A stretch of 64,000 bases of DNA from DTU024 sp964518875 (GTDB lineage: Bacteria; Bacillota; Clostridia; Christensenellales; Aristaeellaceae): NCBI GenBank assembly GCA_964518875.1, contig CAZFHI010000006.1:27423-91422 (forward strand), given 5' to 3'. The notes under the pieces are model-generated. The model was given only the letters and a program-made list of their open reading frames with translations, was not told the origin of the DNA and made no database searches. Shown here in pieces: positions 18,101 to 25,600 of this stretch. Each line of letters starts with the position of its first letter. Position 1 is the stretch's first letter. The position numbers and the translations under genes were made by a program.

Positions 18101-19750
18101 TCACGCTTTTTCCTTGAAGAACAGATCCAAATCGTCTTCCACGGTCCCTATGCCCGCGATGCCGAAATTATCCACAAGCGTCTTTGTTACGTTTGGCAAA
18201 AGGAACGCGGGAAGAGAAGGGCCTAAGTGTATGTTTTTTACGCCGAGGGATAAAAGCGCCAGCAGCACTATAACCGCCTTCTGCTCATACCACGCTATAT
18301 TATAGACTATTGGAAGGTCGTTTATATCGTCAAGGCCGAATATTGTTTTAAGCTTTAAAGCTATAAGCGCAAGCGAATAGGAATCGTTGCACTGGCCTGC
18401 GTCAAGCACCCTAGGGATACCGTTTATAGAGCCTAAGTTCAGCTTATTATACCTGTACTTGGCGCAGCCCGCAGTAAGTATAACGGCGTCCTTTGGAAGC
18501 TTTTTTGCAAACTCGCTGTAATAATCCCTGGACTTCATCCTGCCGTCGCAGCCCGCCATAACTACGAACTTTTTGATAGCGCCGCTTTTTACGGCGTCAA
18601 CTATTTTATCCGCGAGCGCGAATACCTGTTCATGCGCAAAGCCCCCCGTTATGCTGCCGTTTTCTATTTCTTCAGGCGGAGCGCATTTCTTTGCCTGCTC
18701 AATAATTTGAGAAAAATCCTTTACTTTACCGTATTCCCCTTCTATATGGCGGCAGCCGGGATATCCCGCGGCTCCCGTGGTCCACAGCCTGTCTTTGTAG
18801 CTGTCAGCAGGGGGCACTACGCAGTTTGTTGTCATAAGTACAGGGCCGTTAAACTTAGCGAACTCCTCCTTCTGTTTCCACCACGCGTTGCCGTAATTTC
18901 CCGCAAAATTAGGATATTTTTTAAACGCCGGATAATAATGCGCGGGCAGCATCTCAGAATGCGTGTACACGTCTACGCCCGTTCCCTGCGTCTGCTCAAG
19001 CAGCTGTTCCAGGTCTTTAAGGTCATGCCCTGACACAAGTATGCCGGGGTTATTTCTTACGCCTATATTTACCTGCGTAATTTCCGGGTTACCGTAAGAT
19101 GCGGTGTTGGCTTTATCAAGCATAGCCATGCCTTTTACGCCGTATTTGCCCGTTTCAAGCGTAAGCGCTGTTAAATCGTCGGCTGAAAGGCCGTCGTCCA
19201 GGGTTTTCGCAAGCGCCGACTGTATGAACGCGTCTATTTCTTCGTCGTCGTTTAAAAGAGCGTTGGCGTGTTTAGAGTATGCCGAAAGCCCCTTGAGCCC
19301 ATATGTAATAAGCTCCCTTAAGCTGCATATGTCTTCGTTTTCACAAGCCAACACGCGCACTTTATTTGAACGCGCCTTGTCCATAAATTCGCTTTCTTTT
19401 CCGCTCCACAGCGCCGCGTCCGGAAGGGCGCTTTTGTTTTGTACTTGTTTAAGCAGTTCGTTTTTTACTTCAAGCGTCTTTTTTATCCTCGCGATAATAG
19501 CGTTTTTGTCAAAATTGGCGTTTGTAATAGTAGTAAAAAGGTTAACCGTTACAATGTGGTTTACGCTGCTGGCTATATTTTTTCCTTCTTTGCGGAGCTC
19601 GTTTGTTACGCAAGAAAGCCCTTTTGTTACATATACCAGAAGGTCCTGCATAGCGGCGACGTCCGGCTTTTTGCCGCATACGCCCGCCGCAGTGCAGCCC
19701 GTCCCTTTCGCCGTTTCCTGGCACTGGTAGCAAAACATCTTATTTTCCAT
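18101..19750 (-). CDS. hcp: Hybrid cluster protein (hydroxylamine reductase / NO reductase)
   Basis: Hcp is a cytosolic iron-sulfur-oxygen cluster enzyme that reduces hydroxylamine or NO and protects against nitrosative stress. At 549 residues it has full length. The N-terminal proximal cluster is bound by FCYQCQETAKGTGC and GVCGK (C-x2-C-x8-C-x5-C), the arrangement typical of anaerobes. Hybrid-cluster ligands are visible in LVSGHDLKDLEQLL, HSEMLPAHYYP, TTNCVVPP, ILTAGCAKYRYNKL and VLDAGQCNDSYS. RBS AAGGA precedes the ATG. Upstream are a CRISPR-like repeat array and a Crp/Fnr-like palindrome shared with the divergent metal-ATPase operon, suggesting NO- or redox-responsive control. Confidence 0.96.
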   Translation of the reverse strand: MENKMFCYQCQETAKGTGCTAAGVCGKKPDVAAMQDLLVYVTKGLSCVTNELRKEGKNIASSVNHIVTVNLFTTITNANFDKNAIIARIKKTLEVKNELLKQVQNKSALPDAALWSGKESEFMDKARSNKVRVLACENEDICSLRELITYGLKGLSAYSKHANALLNDDEEIDAFIQSALAKTLDDGLSADDLTALTLETGKYGVKGMAMLDKANTASYGNPEITQVNIGVRNNPGILVSGHDLKDLEQLLEQTQGTGVDVYTHSEMLPAHYYPAFKKYPNFAGNYGNAWWKQKEEFAKFNGPVLMTTNCVVPPADSYKDRLWTTGAAGYPGCRHIEGEYGKVKDFSQIIEQAKKCAPPEEIENGSITGGFAHEQVFALADKIVDAVKSGAIKKFVVMAGCDGRMKSRDYYSEFAKKLPKDAVILTAGCAKYRYNKLNLGSINGIPRVLDAGQCNDSYSLALIALKLKTIFGLDDINDLPIVYNIAWYEQKAVIVLLALLSLGVKNIHLGPSLPAFLLPNVTKTLVDNFGIAGIGTVEDDLDLFFKEKA

Positions 19751-19834
19751 AATTTTTCCTTTCTTCGCGGCTTTAAGCCGTAATTTGAAATCCTAAAAGT
19801 TTTAAAAGCGCATTGCGTATAGCTCTTTTCACGT

Positions 19835-19983
19835 GACGCTTCCCAAGCTCTGCGGGGTTTTTCAAAATATTCATAGAGCGGGAGCAATTTGCGTGACGGT
19901 TCCCGGGCTCTGCGGGATTTTTCCGCCTGCTTCTTTCTGAAAAGCTTCCAGAGTAGACGGTTCCCGGGCTCTGCGGGATTTTT
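19835..19983 (-). CRISPR. CRISPR-like mini-array (3 repeats, 2 spacers) in the hcp leader
   Basis: Three 28-bp repeats lie at 19835-19862, 19895-19922 and 19956-19983. They enclose two unrelated intervals of 32 bp (19863-19894) and 33 bp (19923-19955). The upper two repeats are identical; the lowest has four changes. On the minus strand the repeat holds TCCCG, a 7-nt loop, then CGGGA followed by ACCG, resembling the layout of type I-E repeats (GC stem, then a terminal AACCG), and the unit length of 60-61 bp also fits type I-E. The degenerate copy is at the distal end in this orientation, as is usual. There are no cas genes in the window. It lies between the predicted hcp promoter and the hcp start. 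It could instead be a non-CRISPR intergenic repeat. Confidence 0.5.
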
Positions 19984-20039
19984 ACCACGCTGTAAGCGTT
20001 TTGTTTTATAAATGCGCTTATCTTTTATGCCGCGGCCAT

Positions 20040-20045
20040 AATATA
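20040..20045 (-). promoter_or_regulatory. Predicted -10 of hcp
   Basis: TATATT on the minus strand. Its first base is 29.5 bp from the centre of the 20063-20086 palindrome, which puts the site near -41.5 of the predicted start. The hcp leader would then be about 280 nt and include the repeat array. Confidence 0.5.
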
Positions 20046-20062
20046 ACATAGCGCCAGCGGCA

Positions 20063-20086
20063 ATTATGTTGTTATAACAACATAAT
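20063..20086. promoter_or_regulatory. 24-bp perfect palindrome, probable Crp/Fnr-family (HcpR-like) operator
   Basis: The half-site ATTATGTTGTTA is followed directly by its exact reverse complement; the core TTGTTA/TAACAA resembles Crp/Fnr-family sites such as those used by nitrosative-stress regulators. It lies in the divergent region between hcp and the metal-chaperone operon and is equidistant from both predicted -10 boxes. Which regulator binds is not visible: no crp/fnr-type gene is in the window. Confidence 0.65.
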
Positions 20087-20103
20087 AGTCACAAAGGCCA
20101 TAT

Positions 20104-20109
20104 TATAAT
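20104..20109 (+). promoter_or_regulatory. Predicted -10 of the chaperone/P-type ATPase operon
   Basis: TATAAT, with no good -35 hexamer. The palindrome centre is 29.5 bp upstream of its first base, the class II activator geometry (near -41.5). Confidence 0.55.
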
Positions 20110-20154
20110 AAAACCGTAAACAGGAGAGAAAACTAAAACACAGGAGGAAACACT

Positions 20155-20382
20155 ATGAAAAAAGCAACTATACAGCTGGAAGACCTCGCCTGCCCGTCTT
20201 GCGCGATGAAGATAGAGGCGGCAGTAAAAAGCGTAGAAGGCGTGGACGAAAAAAGCGCGAAAGTTTTGTTTAACGCGAGCAAGGTAAAGCTTAACTTTAA
20301 CGAAGAAAAAACAAATATAGAGGAAATAGCGTACGCCATACAAAAAACAGGCTATGAAGTAAAGAAAACCACCGTTAAATAA
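20155..20382 (+). CDS. Heavy-metal-associated (HMA) chaperone domain protein
   Basis: A 75-residue single HMA domain, like CopZ. The metal-binding loop is LACPSCAMKIE (CxxC at residues 14-17) within the usual beta-alpha-beta-beta-alpha-beta pattern, ending in AIQKTGYEVK. Such proteins carry Cu(I) or another soft metal to a P1B-ATPase. It is the first gene of an operon with a small conserved protein and a P-type ATPase that lacks an N-terminal HMA domain, so this gene probably supplies that domain in trans. AGGAGG precedes the ATG. The metal cannot be fixed from sequence. Confidence 0.85.
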   Translation: MKKATIQLEDLACPSCAMKIEAAVKSVEGVDEKSAKVLFNASKVKLNFNEEKTNIEEIAYAIQKTGYEVKKTTVK

Positions 20383-20392
20383 GGAGCAGAAT

Positions 20393-20680
20393 ATGGATAA
20401 ACTTAACGAATTTAAAAAGAACAGCTTTAAACAGCTGGATCAATTTATGCCGGTTGCTGAAAAGGTACACGGGCCGCGCCACAAGGAGATTTTTGACGTA
20501 GCAAAAATTTATGGCAGGATAAAAGCAAAGCTTAGTTCAGGCGACTACAAGCTGGACAAAGAATTTGCGGAGCTTAAAAAGACAACTAATAATTACAGAG
20601 CGCCGGACGACGTATGCGAAACTTATGAATATATATACAACAAGCTAGAAGAACTAAATAAAATATACGACGGCATATAG
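20393..20680 (+). CDS. Small conserved protein, possibly RIC/ScdA-related
   Basis: A 95-residue helical cytosolic protein. It contains VHGPRHKEIF near residue 24 and VCETYEYIYNKLEEL near 78; these segments recall small proteins annotated near the iron-sulfur repair (RIC/ScdA) family, but the full hemerythrin di-iron site is not present. It lies 10 bp after the HMA gene (AAGGAG ribosome site), and the ATPase gene follows after 9 bp. Being divergent from hcp, a role in nitrosative or metal stress is plausible but inferred. Confidence 0.5.
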   Translation: MDKLNEFKKNSFKQLDQFMPVAEKVHGPRHKEIFDVAKIYGRIKAKLSSGDYKLDKEFAELKKTTNNYRAPDDVCETYEYIYNKLEELNKIYDGI

Positions 20681-20689
20681 GTGCGTGCT

Positions 20690-22540
20690 ATGAGCAACGC
20701 CATATTTAAAAACAAAAACAAAATTACGTTATTGTGCGGAATACTTTCTGCGGCGGGCGTTATATGCCGCTTTATATTTAAAATGCCAAACGCCGCCGAC
20801 CGGGCGTTTATTCTGGCCGCTGTGACGGGCGTTTTGCCAATAGCAATGCAGGCTTTCAGCTCTTTAAAATTAAAAGTTGTAAGCATAGACGTGCTTGTTA
20901 CAGCGGCCGTCGCAGGGGCGTTTATAATAAAAAATTATGAGGAAGCCGCCATTGTAAGCTTCCTGTTTCTTTTTGGCGGCTATCTTGAGCAGAGGACTTT
21001 AAACAAAACGCGCTCCGCAATTAAAGCCCTTTCTGAAATGGCGCCTGACACAGCTTTAAAAATGACTGAAAAAAATAAATACGTTGAAGTCGATATTGAC
21101 GAAGTGAACGTTGGCGATACGCTGCTTGTAAAAACGGGCGGCAAAATCCCGGTGGACGGCTTGGTTTTAGCGGGCAGCGGCTACGTTAATGAAGCAAGCA
21201 TTACGGGCGAATCAGACTACGTAACAAAAAACATAGCTTCAGCGGTATACGCCGGCACCATTTTAGAAAACGGCACCTTAACCATAAAGGCCGGCAAAGT
21301 AGGCGAAGACACTACTTTCGGCAGGATAATTGAGCTTGTGGAAGAAGCGCAGGATTCCAAGTCCGAAGCGGAGAAATTTATAGACAGCTTTTCCAAATAC
21401 TACACGCCTGTTACGCTTTTAATTGCAATTTTGGTTTATATATTTTCTAAAAATGTTGAACTTGCGATTACGGTCCTTGTATTAGGCTGCCCCGGGGCGC
21501 TGGTAATAGGCGTGCCCGTTTCAAACGTGGCGGGTATCGGGAACGGTGCTAAAAACGGCGTGCTTTTTAAGGGAAGCGAACTAATTAAAAACTTTTCAAA
21601 AACAGATACTTTTATATTTGACAAAACAGGCACCTTGACGGAAGGCAGTCCAAAGGTATCGCAAGATGAGTTTTTTGGCGACGCGGAATATATAAAGGAT
21701 ATTCTTGTAAGCGTCGAAAGTGAATCGGATCACCCGCTTTCTAAGCCAATAATAGAAGAATACGGGAGAGGCAGAAAAATATACGAGCTTAAAAATACCT
21801 ATGTACATAAAGGGTACGGCATCGAAACGGAAGCCGATAATAAAAAGGTGTTAGCAGGCAATTTAAAATTGTTGAAAAATAATAATATAAAAATAAGCGA
21901 AAAAGCAGAGGAATTAGCGTACGCCTGCGAAAAGGAAGGCAGTTCTGTTATAGCCGTATCTATAAGCGGCGAATTAAGCGCTATTATAGGGGTAAGGGAT
22001 AAGGCGAGGCCCGGCGCTGATAAAATACTGCGAAAGCTTAAGGAACTCGGGGCAAAGAATTTAATTATGCTTTCAGGGGATAATCAGGGTTCCGTCGACG
22101 TTATTAAAAACGAGCTGGGGCTTACGGAAGCCTTTGGCAATATGCTGCCTCAGGATAAGGCGGATTTTGTAAAGAAGCTTAAAGCAGAGGGCCGCATAGT
22201 GGCATTCGTGGGCGACGGCGTAAACGACAGCCCGTCGCTCGCCTTATCGGACGCGGCTATCGCTATGGGCGGCGGAACGGACGTCGCCATAGAAGTTTCA
22301 GACGTTGTGCTTATGAATTCCGACATAAGCAGGCTGCCGCACGCGTACGCTCTTGCCAAAAAGACCTACGGCAATATGATACAAAATATCGTAATCGCGG
22401 TAGGCGTCGTAATATTCCTGCTGTCGTCGCTTATATTCGGCTCATGGATGAACATGTCCATAGGAATGTTTGTGCATGAAGCGAGCATATTGGCGGTAAT
22501 ATTAAACGGCATGAGGCTGATACGCTACAAGCTGAAATAG
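20690..22540 (+). CDS. P1B-type heavy-metal-transporting ATPase with CPG motif
   Basis: A 616-residue membrane ATPase. It has the actuator loop TGESDYVTK, phosphorylation site FDKTGTLTEG, nucleotide-binding region ESDHPLSKPI (the HP motif of P1B pumps), hinge VGDGVNDSPSLALSD, and transmembrane helices before and after. The metal-path motif in the sixth helix reads GCPGALVIG, i.e. CPG instead of the usual CPC or SPC, so metal selectivity may differ from CopA or ZntA. There is no N-terminal HMA domain; the separate chaperone gene upstream probably supplies it. ATG at 20690 is preferred over an in-frame GTG at 20681, because AGGTG lies six bases before it. Confidence 0.9.
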   Translation: MSNAIFKNKNKITLLCGILSAAGVICRFIFKMPNAADRAFILAAVTGVLPIAMQAFSSLKLKVVSIDVLVTAAVAGAFIIKNYEEAAIVSFLFLFGGYLEQRTLNKTRSAIKALSEMAPDTALKMTEKNKYVEVDIDEVNVGDTLLVKTGGKIPVDGLVLAGSGYVNEASITGESDYVTKNIASAVYAGTILENGTLTIKAGKVGEDTTFGRIIELVEEAQDSKSEAEKFIDSFSKYYTPVTLLIAILVYIFSKNVELAITVLVLGCPGALVIGVPVSNVAGIGNGAKNGVLFKGSELIKNFSKTDTFIFDKTGTLTEGSPKVSQDEFFGDAEYIKDILVSVESESDHPLSKPIIEEYGRGRKIYELKNTYVHKGYGIETEADNKKVLAGNLKLLKNNNIKISEKAEELAYACEKEGSSVIAVSISGELSAIIGVRDKARPGADKILRKLKELGAKNLIMLSGDNQGSVDVIKNELGLTEAFGNMLPQDKADFVKKLKAEGRIVAFVGDGVNDSPSLALSDAAIAMGGGTDVAIEVSDVVLMNSDISRLPHAYALAKKTYGNMIQNIVIAVGVVIFLLSSLIFGSWMNMSIGMFVHEASILAVILNGMRLIRYKLK

Positions 22541-22660
22541 CTTTGCTCATTTAACGCCGCGTTTAAGCGAAACGATTTATAAAGCGACGGTCGTTTTTTA
22601 ACACGCTTATAGCATGGCTGGGTCCTGTCAGCTCAAGCTCGCAACTTAGAACTCCAATAA

Positions 22661-23006
22661 TCATTTTATGCTGCCTGGTTTATTAATAAATTGAGCGAGG
22701 ACTTGTTCATGCATGCCTTGGTAACAGACAAATCTTCTTAGTATTCTATCAGGTATATTGTTACCAGCCGCATATGATCTTTCTGGTCAGGAAAAATGCC
22801 TGCTGCCCTGGTACGCCTAAATTTTTTTGGTCAACATATTAAACATATTGTTGGAACTGACATTACCGGAATCCAGTTAAAGGAATGAAAGAAAGATCAG
22901 CGCGTCTTCAAGTCCTTCATTCAGTATTTCAATTGCTTTGGGGGTATTTTAAACTGTATTCATCTGCAAGTTTCTCCGCCATTTGTATGGCAATTCCTTG
23001 TATCGA
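22661..23006 (-). pseudogene. IS256-family (mutator-type) transposase remnant, C-terminal part
   Basis: On the minus strand, pieces of an IS256-type transposase can be read across several frames: IQGIAIQMAEKLADEYS, then KAIEILNEGLEDALIF after a +1 shift, then NMFNMLTKKI, then RTRAAGIFPDQ and MRLVTIYLIEY, an in-frame stop, and finally VLAQFINKPGSIK ending at 22661. This order matches the C-terminus of the family (IERLNKEIRRRTRVVGIFP region). Several frameshifts and stops make it non-functional, and the N-terminal catalytic part is missing. The rest of the 22541-23155 gap shows no other gene, and I could not find terminal inverted repeats. Confidence 0.75.
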
Positions 23007-23155
23007 ATTTAAACATGTATGACAAAAGCCCGCTTAAAATATGTTAAATATGTATTACGTGAAATCGGCTGGATTTAAGCTGTTTATATGATTTTAGAAT
23101 AGCTTTATAAAGCAGAGCTCATTGGAAATTAAACTTATTTAACTAAAACCTACAT

Positions 23156-23683
23156 CTAAAACAAAGTTATGAAAGACATGATGTAGTCCGCCATTTTTTC
23201 GGGGGATTCCTGCGCGCCGGATTCCATCCATTTCCACGTGATGCTGTTGATAAGCCCTGTTTTGGCGACGGCGGAATACTTGTCTTTTATCGTTTTATGA
23301 TTAAGAGAGGAGTTTTTCTTTTCTATCATACTGTTGAGTCTGTTAAAAAGCACGGGCAGGTTTTCAAAGCGGATTTCAGCCATCTCGCTTTTTCTGTTTA
23401 AAAAGCGTTTAAAGTGATTTATAAGAAAATCCCGCCATTTTGTTTCGTCCGCGCAGGACAAGCCGGACAGAACGTTTTCTATAACGCCGTCTGAAAGCCT
23501 GTCTACAAGCGCGTCCAAAACGTCGTTAATGGAGCTGAAGTTACGGTAAAATGACGCTCTCGCGACGCCGGCTTTGTTTATTAAGTCTGTAACCGTTATA
23601 TCCATATATGGTTTTTCCGCCATCATTTTCATAAGCGCGCTTATTATTTCACGCTTGACCGAACGGGTTTTATTCTTCTCCAC
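23156..23683 (-). CDS. TetR family transcriptional regulator
   Basis: A 175-residue repressor. The N-terminal helix-turn-helix region matches TetR proteins: IISALMKMMAEKPYMDITVTDL then NKAGVARASFYRNFSS (residues 12-51). The C-terminal half is a variable ligand-binding helical domain. It is divergent from a heterodimeric ABC exporter, with a perfect 19-bp palindrome in the 150-bp gap, so it most likely represses the exporter and possibly itself, and is released by an exported compound. The ligand is unknown. Confidence 0.88.
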   Translation of the reverse strand: MEKNKTRSVKREIISALMKMMAEKPYMDITVTDLINKAGVARASFYRNFSSINDVLDALVDRLSDGVIENVLSGLSCADETKWRDFLINHFKRFLNRKSEMAEIRFENLPVLFNRLNSMIEKKNSSLNHKTIKDKYSAVAKTGLINSITWKWMESGAQESPEKMADYIMSFITLF

Positions 23684-23755
23684 GATACAAATTTCACCTC
23701 TTTTGTCTCATCTCGCCGCGGACTATTGATTTCTTAAAGTACGGAATATATAATG

Positions 23756-23784
23756 TTGAGAGATGATACATTATGTATCATATT
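23756..23784 (+). promoter_or_regulatory. Promoter of the ABC exporter with TetR operator inside
   Basis: TTGAGA (23756-23761), 17 bp, CATATT (23779-23784). The palindrome 23763-23781 fills the spacer and overlaps the -10, so a bound repressor would block RNA polymerase. Confidence 0.55.
23763..23781. promoter_or_regulatory. TetR-type operator, perfect palindrome
   Basis: ATGATACAT, one T, ATGTATCAT: a perfect 9-1-9 inverted repeat between tetR and the exporter genes. Confidence 0.75.
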
Positions 23785-23833
23785 TTGCATTATATCCTGC
23801 GGTTAACGCCGCGTCAACGAAAAGGAGATCACT

Positions 23834-25600
23834 ATGATACGACTGCTTAAGTACTTAAAAAAACGGGAATGGTTTTTTGCATTCCTGGCGCTTGTTTTCA
23901 TAGTGACGCAGGTGTGGCTGGACCTTAAAATGCCGGAATATATGAACGCCATCACGCAGATAGCCCAGGGCGGGAGAAACGCTATGACAGGAACCGCGTA
24001 TGAAATGGCGGACATATGGGGAAACGGCGGCTACATGCTGCTGTGCGCCTTAGGCAGCCTGGCGTGCTCCGTTGTCGCGAGCTTCTTTGTAATAAGGATT
24101 GCGTCGGATTTTTCCGCCCGCATTCGCGAGGCGCTCTACACAAAGGTGCAGGGTTTCTCAATGAACGAAATAAACAGGTTCAGCACGGCTTCTCTTATAA
24201 CCCGCTCGACCAACGACGTGCAGCAGGTGCAGATGCTTATCGCCATCGGCCTGCAGCTTAGCATTAAGGCGCCAATTACTGCGGTCTGGGCAATAACGAA
24301 GATCGCGGGAAAACAATGGCAGTGGTCCCTGGCGGTCGCGATCGCGGTTGTTGTGATGCTCTGCGGCGTTATTACTATAATGCTTCTTGTTACCAAAAAA
24401 TTTAAGAAGCTGCAGACGCTTACTGATAAAATGAACCAGGTTACCCGCGAAAACCTAAGCGGCATACGCGTTATAAGGGCGTATAACGCTGAAAAATACC
24501 AGCAGGATAAGTTTGAAAGCGTAAACGAGGGCTTTACAAACACTATTTATTACGCCACTCGAACCATAGCGCTTATAAATCCCTTTATGTCCCTCGTAAT
24601 GAACGGCATTTCTCTTTCAATATACTGGATAGGCGCCTATATAATAAACGCCGCGTCCCTTATGGAGTTCCCGGGGCTGTTTGCTGACATGGTCGTATTC
24701 ATGTCCTACGGAATGCAGATCGTCGTGTCATTCATGATGCTCGCCATGATGTTTATGCTGGCCCCCCGCGCCGCGGTAAGCGCAAAGCGCATAAACGAAG
24801 TGCTTGAAACGCAGGAGCTGATTAAGGAAGGCTCTGGCGTAGGCAAAACGAAAGAAACAGGAACGGTTGAATTTAAGAACGTGTATTTCCGCTACCCCGA
24901 TGGGAACGAAAACGTACTGTCAGATATTTCATTTAAGGCGGACAAGGGCGATACGGTAGCCTTCATAGGCGCCACAGGCTGCGGCAAATCCACCCTTGTA
25001 AACCTTGTTACAAGATTTTACGACGCAACAGAAGGGAAGGTGCTTGTTGACGGCCACGACGTACGCGAGTACCGCAAGAACGAGCTTGCGAAAAAGATAG
25101 GCTATGTGTCCCAAAAGGCCGCGCTTTTCAGCGGGGACATACGCTCCAACGTTAACTTCGGCGACAACAACGCGGACGACGATATCGTTAAAAACGCCAT
25201 TGAAATCGCCCAGAGCAGCTCCTTTGTAGAAGAACAGAAGGGCGGCGTTGAAGGCAGCGTAGCCCAGAACGGCGCGAACTTTTCAGGCGGGCAGAAGCAG
25301 CGCCTTTCCATAGCGCGCGCAATAGCGCGCGATGCGGAAATATACATATTTGACGACACGTTTTCCGCCCTTGACTATAAGACGGACCGCAGGCTCAGGC
25401 AGGCGCTTAAAAGCGAAATGAATGACGCGACCTGCCTTATCGTGGCGCAGAGGATAGGCACTATTATGGACGCGGACCTTATACTTGTAATGGAAGACGG
25501 CAGAATAGTTGGGCGGGGCACGCACAACGAGCTGCTTGAAAATTGCAGCACGTACCAGGAGATCGCGAAAAGCCAGCTCAGCGAGGAGGAACTGCAGTGA
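23834..25600 (+). CDS. ABC exporter half-transporter, degenerate-site subunit
   Basis: A 588-residue fused permease/ATPase of the multidrug exporter type. About six membrane helices occupy residues 15-310 (ABC_membrane domain), and the nucleotide-binding domain follows: Walker A IGATGCGKSTLV near 380, signature FSGGQKQRLSIARA near 485, and Walker B IYIFDDTFSALD. The catalytic glutamate after Walker B is aspartate, as in the degenerate-site subunit of heterodimeric exporters such as TM287/288. It is paired with the next gene by a stop-start overlap. AAGGAGAT precedes the ATG. Exported substrates (drugs, lipids, peptides) are unknown; control is probably by the divergent TetR. Confidence 0.9.
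   Translation: MIRLLKYLKKREWFFAFLALVFIVTQVWLDLKMPEYMNAITQIAQGGRNAMTGTAYEMADIWGNGGYMLLCALGSLACSVVASFFVIRIASDFSARIREALYTKVQGFSMNEINRFSTASLITRSTNDVQQVQMLIAIGLQLSIKAPITAVWAITKIAGKQWQWSLAVAIAVVVMLCGVITIMLLVTKKFKKLQTLTDKMNQVTRENLSGIRVIRAYNAEKYQQDKFESVNEGFTNTIYYATRTIALINPFMSLVMNGISLSIYWIGAYIINAASLMEFPGLFADMVVFMSYGMQIVVSFMMLAMMFMLAPRAAVSAKRINEVLETQELIKEGSGVGKTKETGTVEFKNVYFRYPDGNENVLSDISFKADKGDTVAFIGATGCGKSTLVNLVTRFYDATEGKVLVDGHDVREYRKNELAKKIGYVSQKAALFSGDIRSNVNFGDNNADDDIVKNAIEIAQSSSFVEEQKGGVEGSVAQNGANFSGGQKQRLSIARAIARDAEIYIFDDTFSALDYKTDRRLRQALKSEMNDATCLIVAQRIGTIMDADLILVMEDGRIVGRGTHNELLENCSTYQEIAKSQLSEEELQ

Noticed and set aside
19627..20049. An open frame with NPAEPGN peptides over the hcp leader (minus strand)
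   Set aside because: It has no ribosome site, changes frame between repeats because of the 61-bp period, and overlaps the start of hcp; the peptide repeats follow from the DNA repeat.
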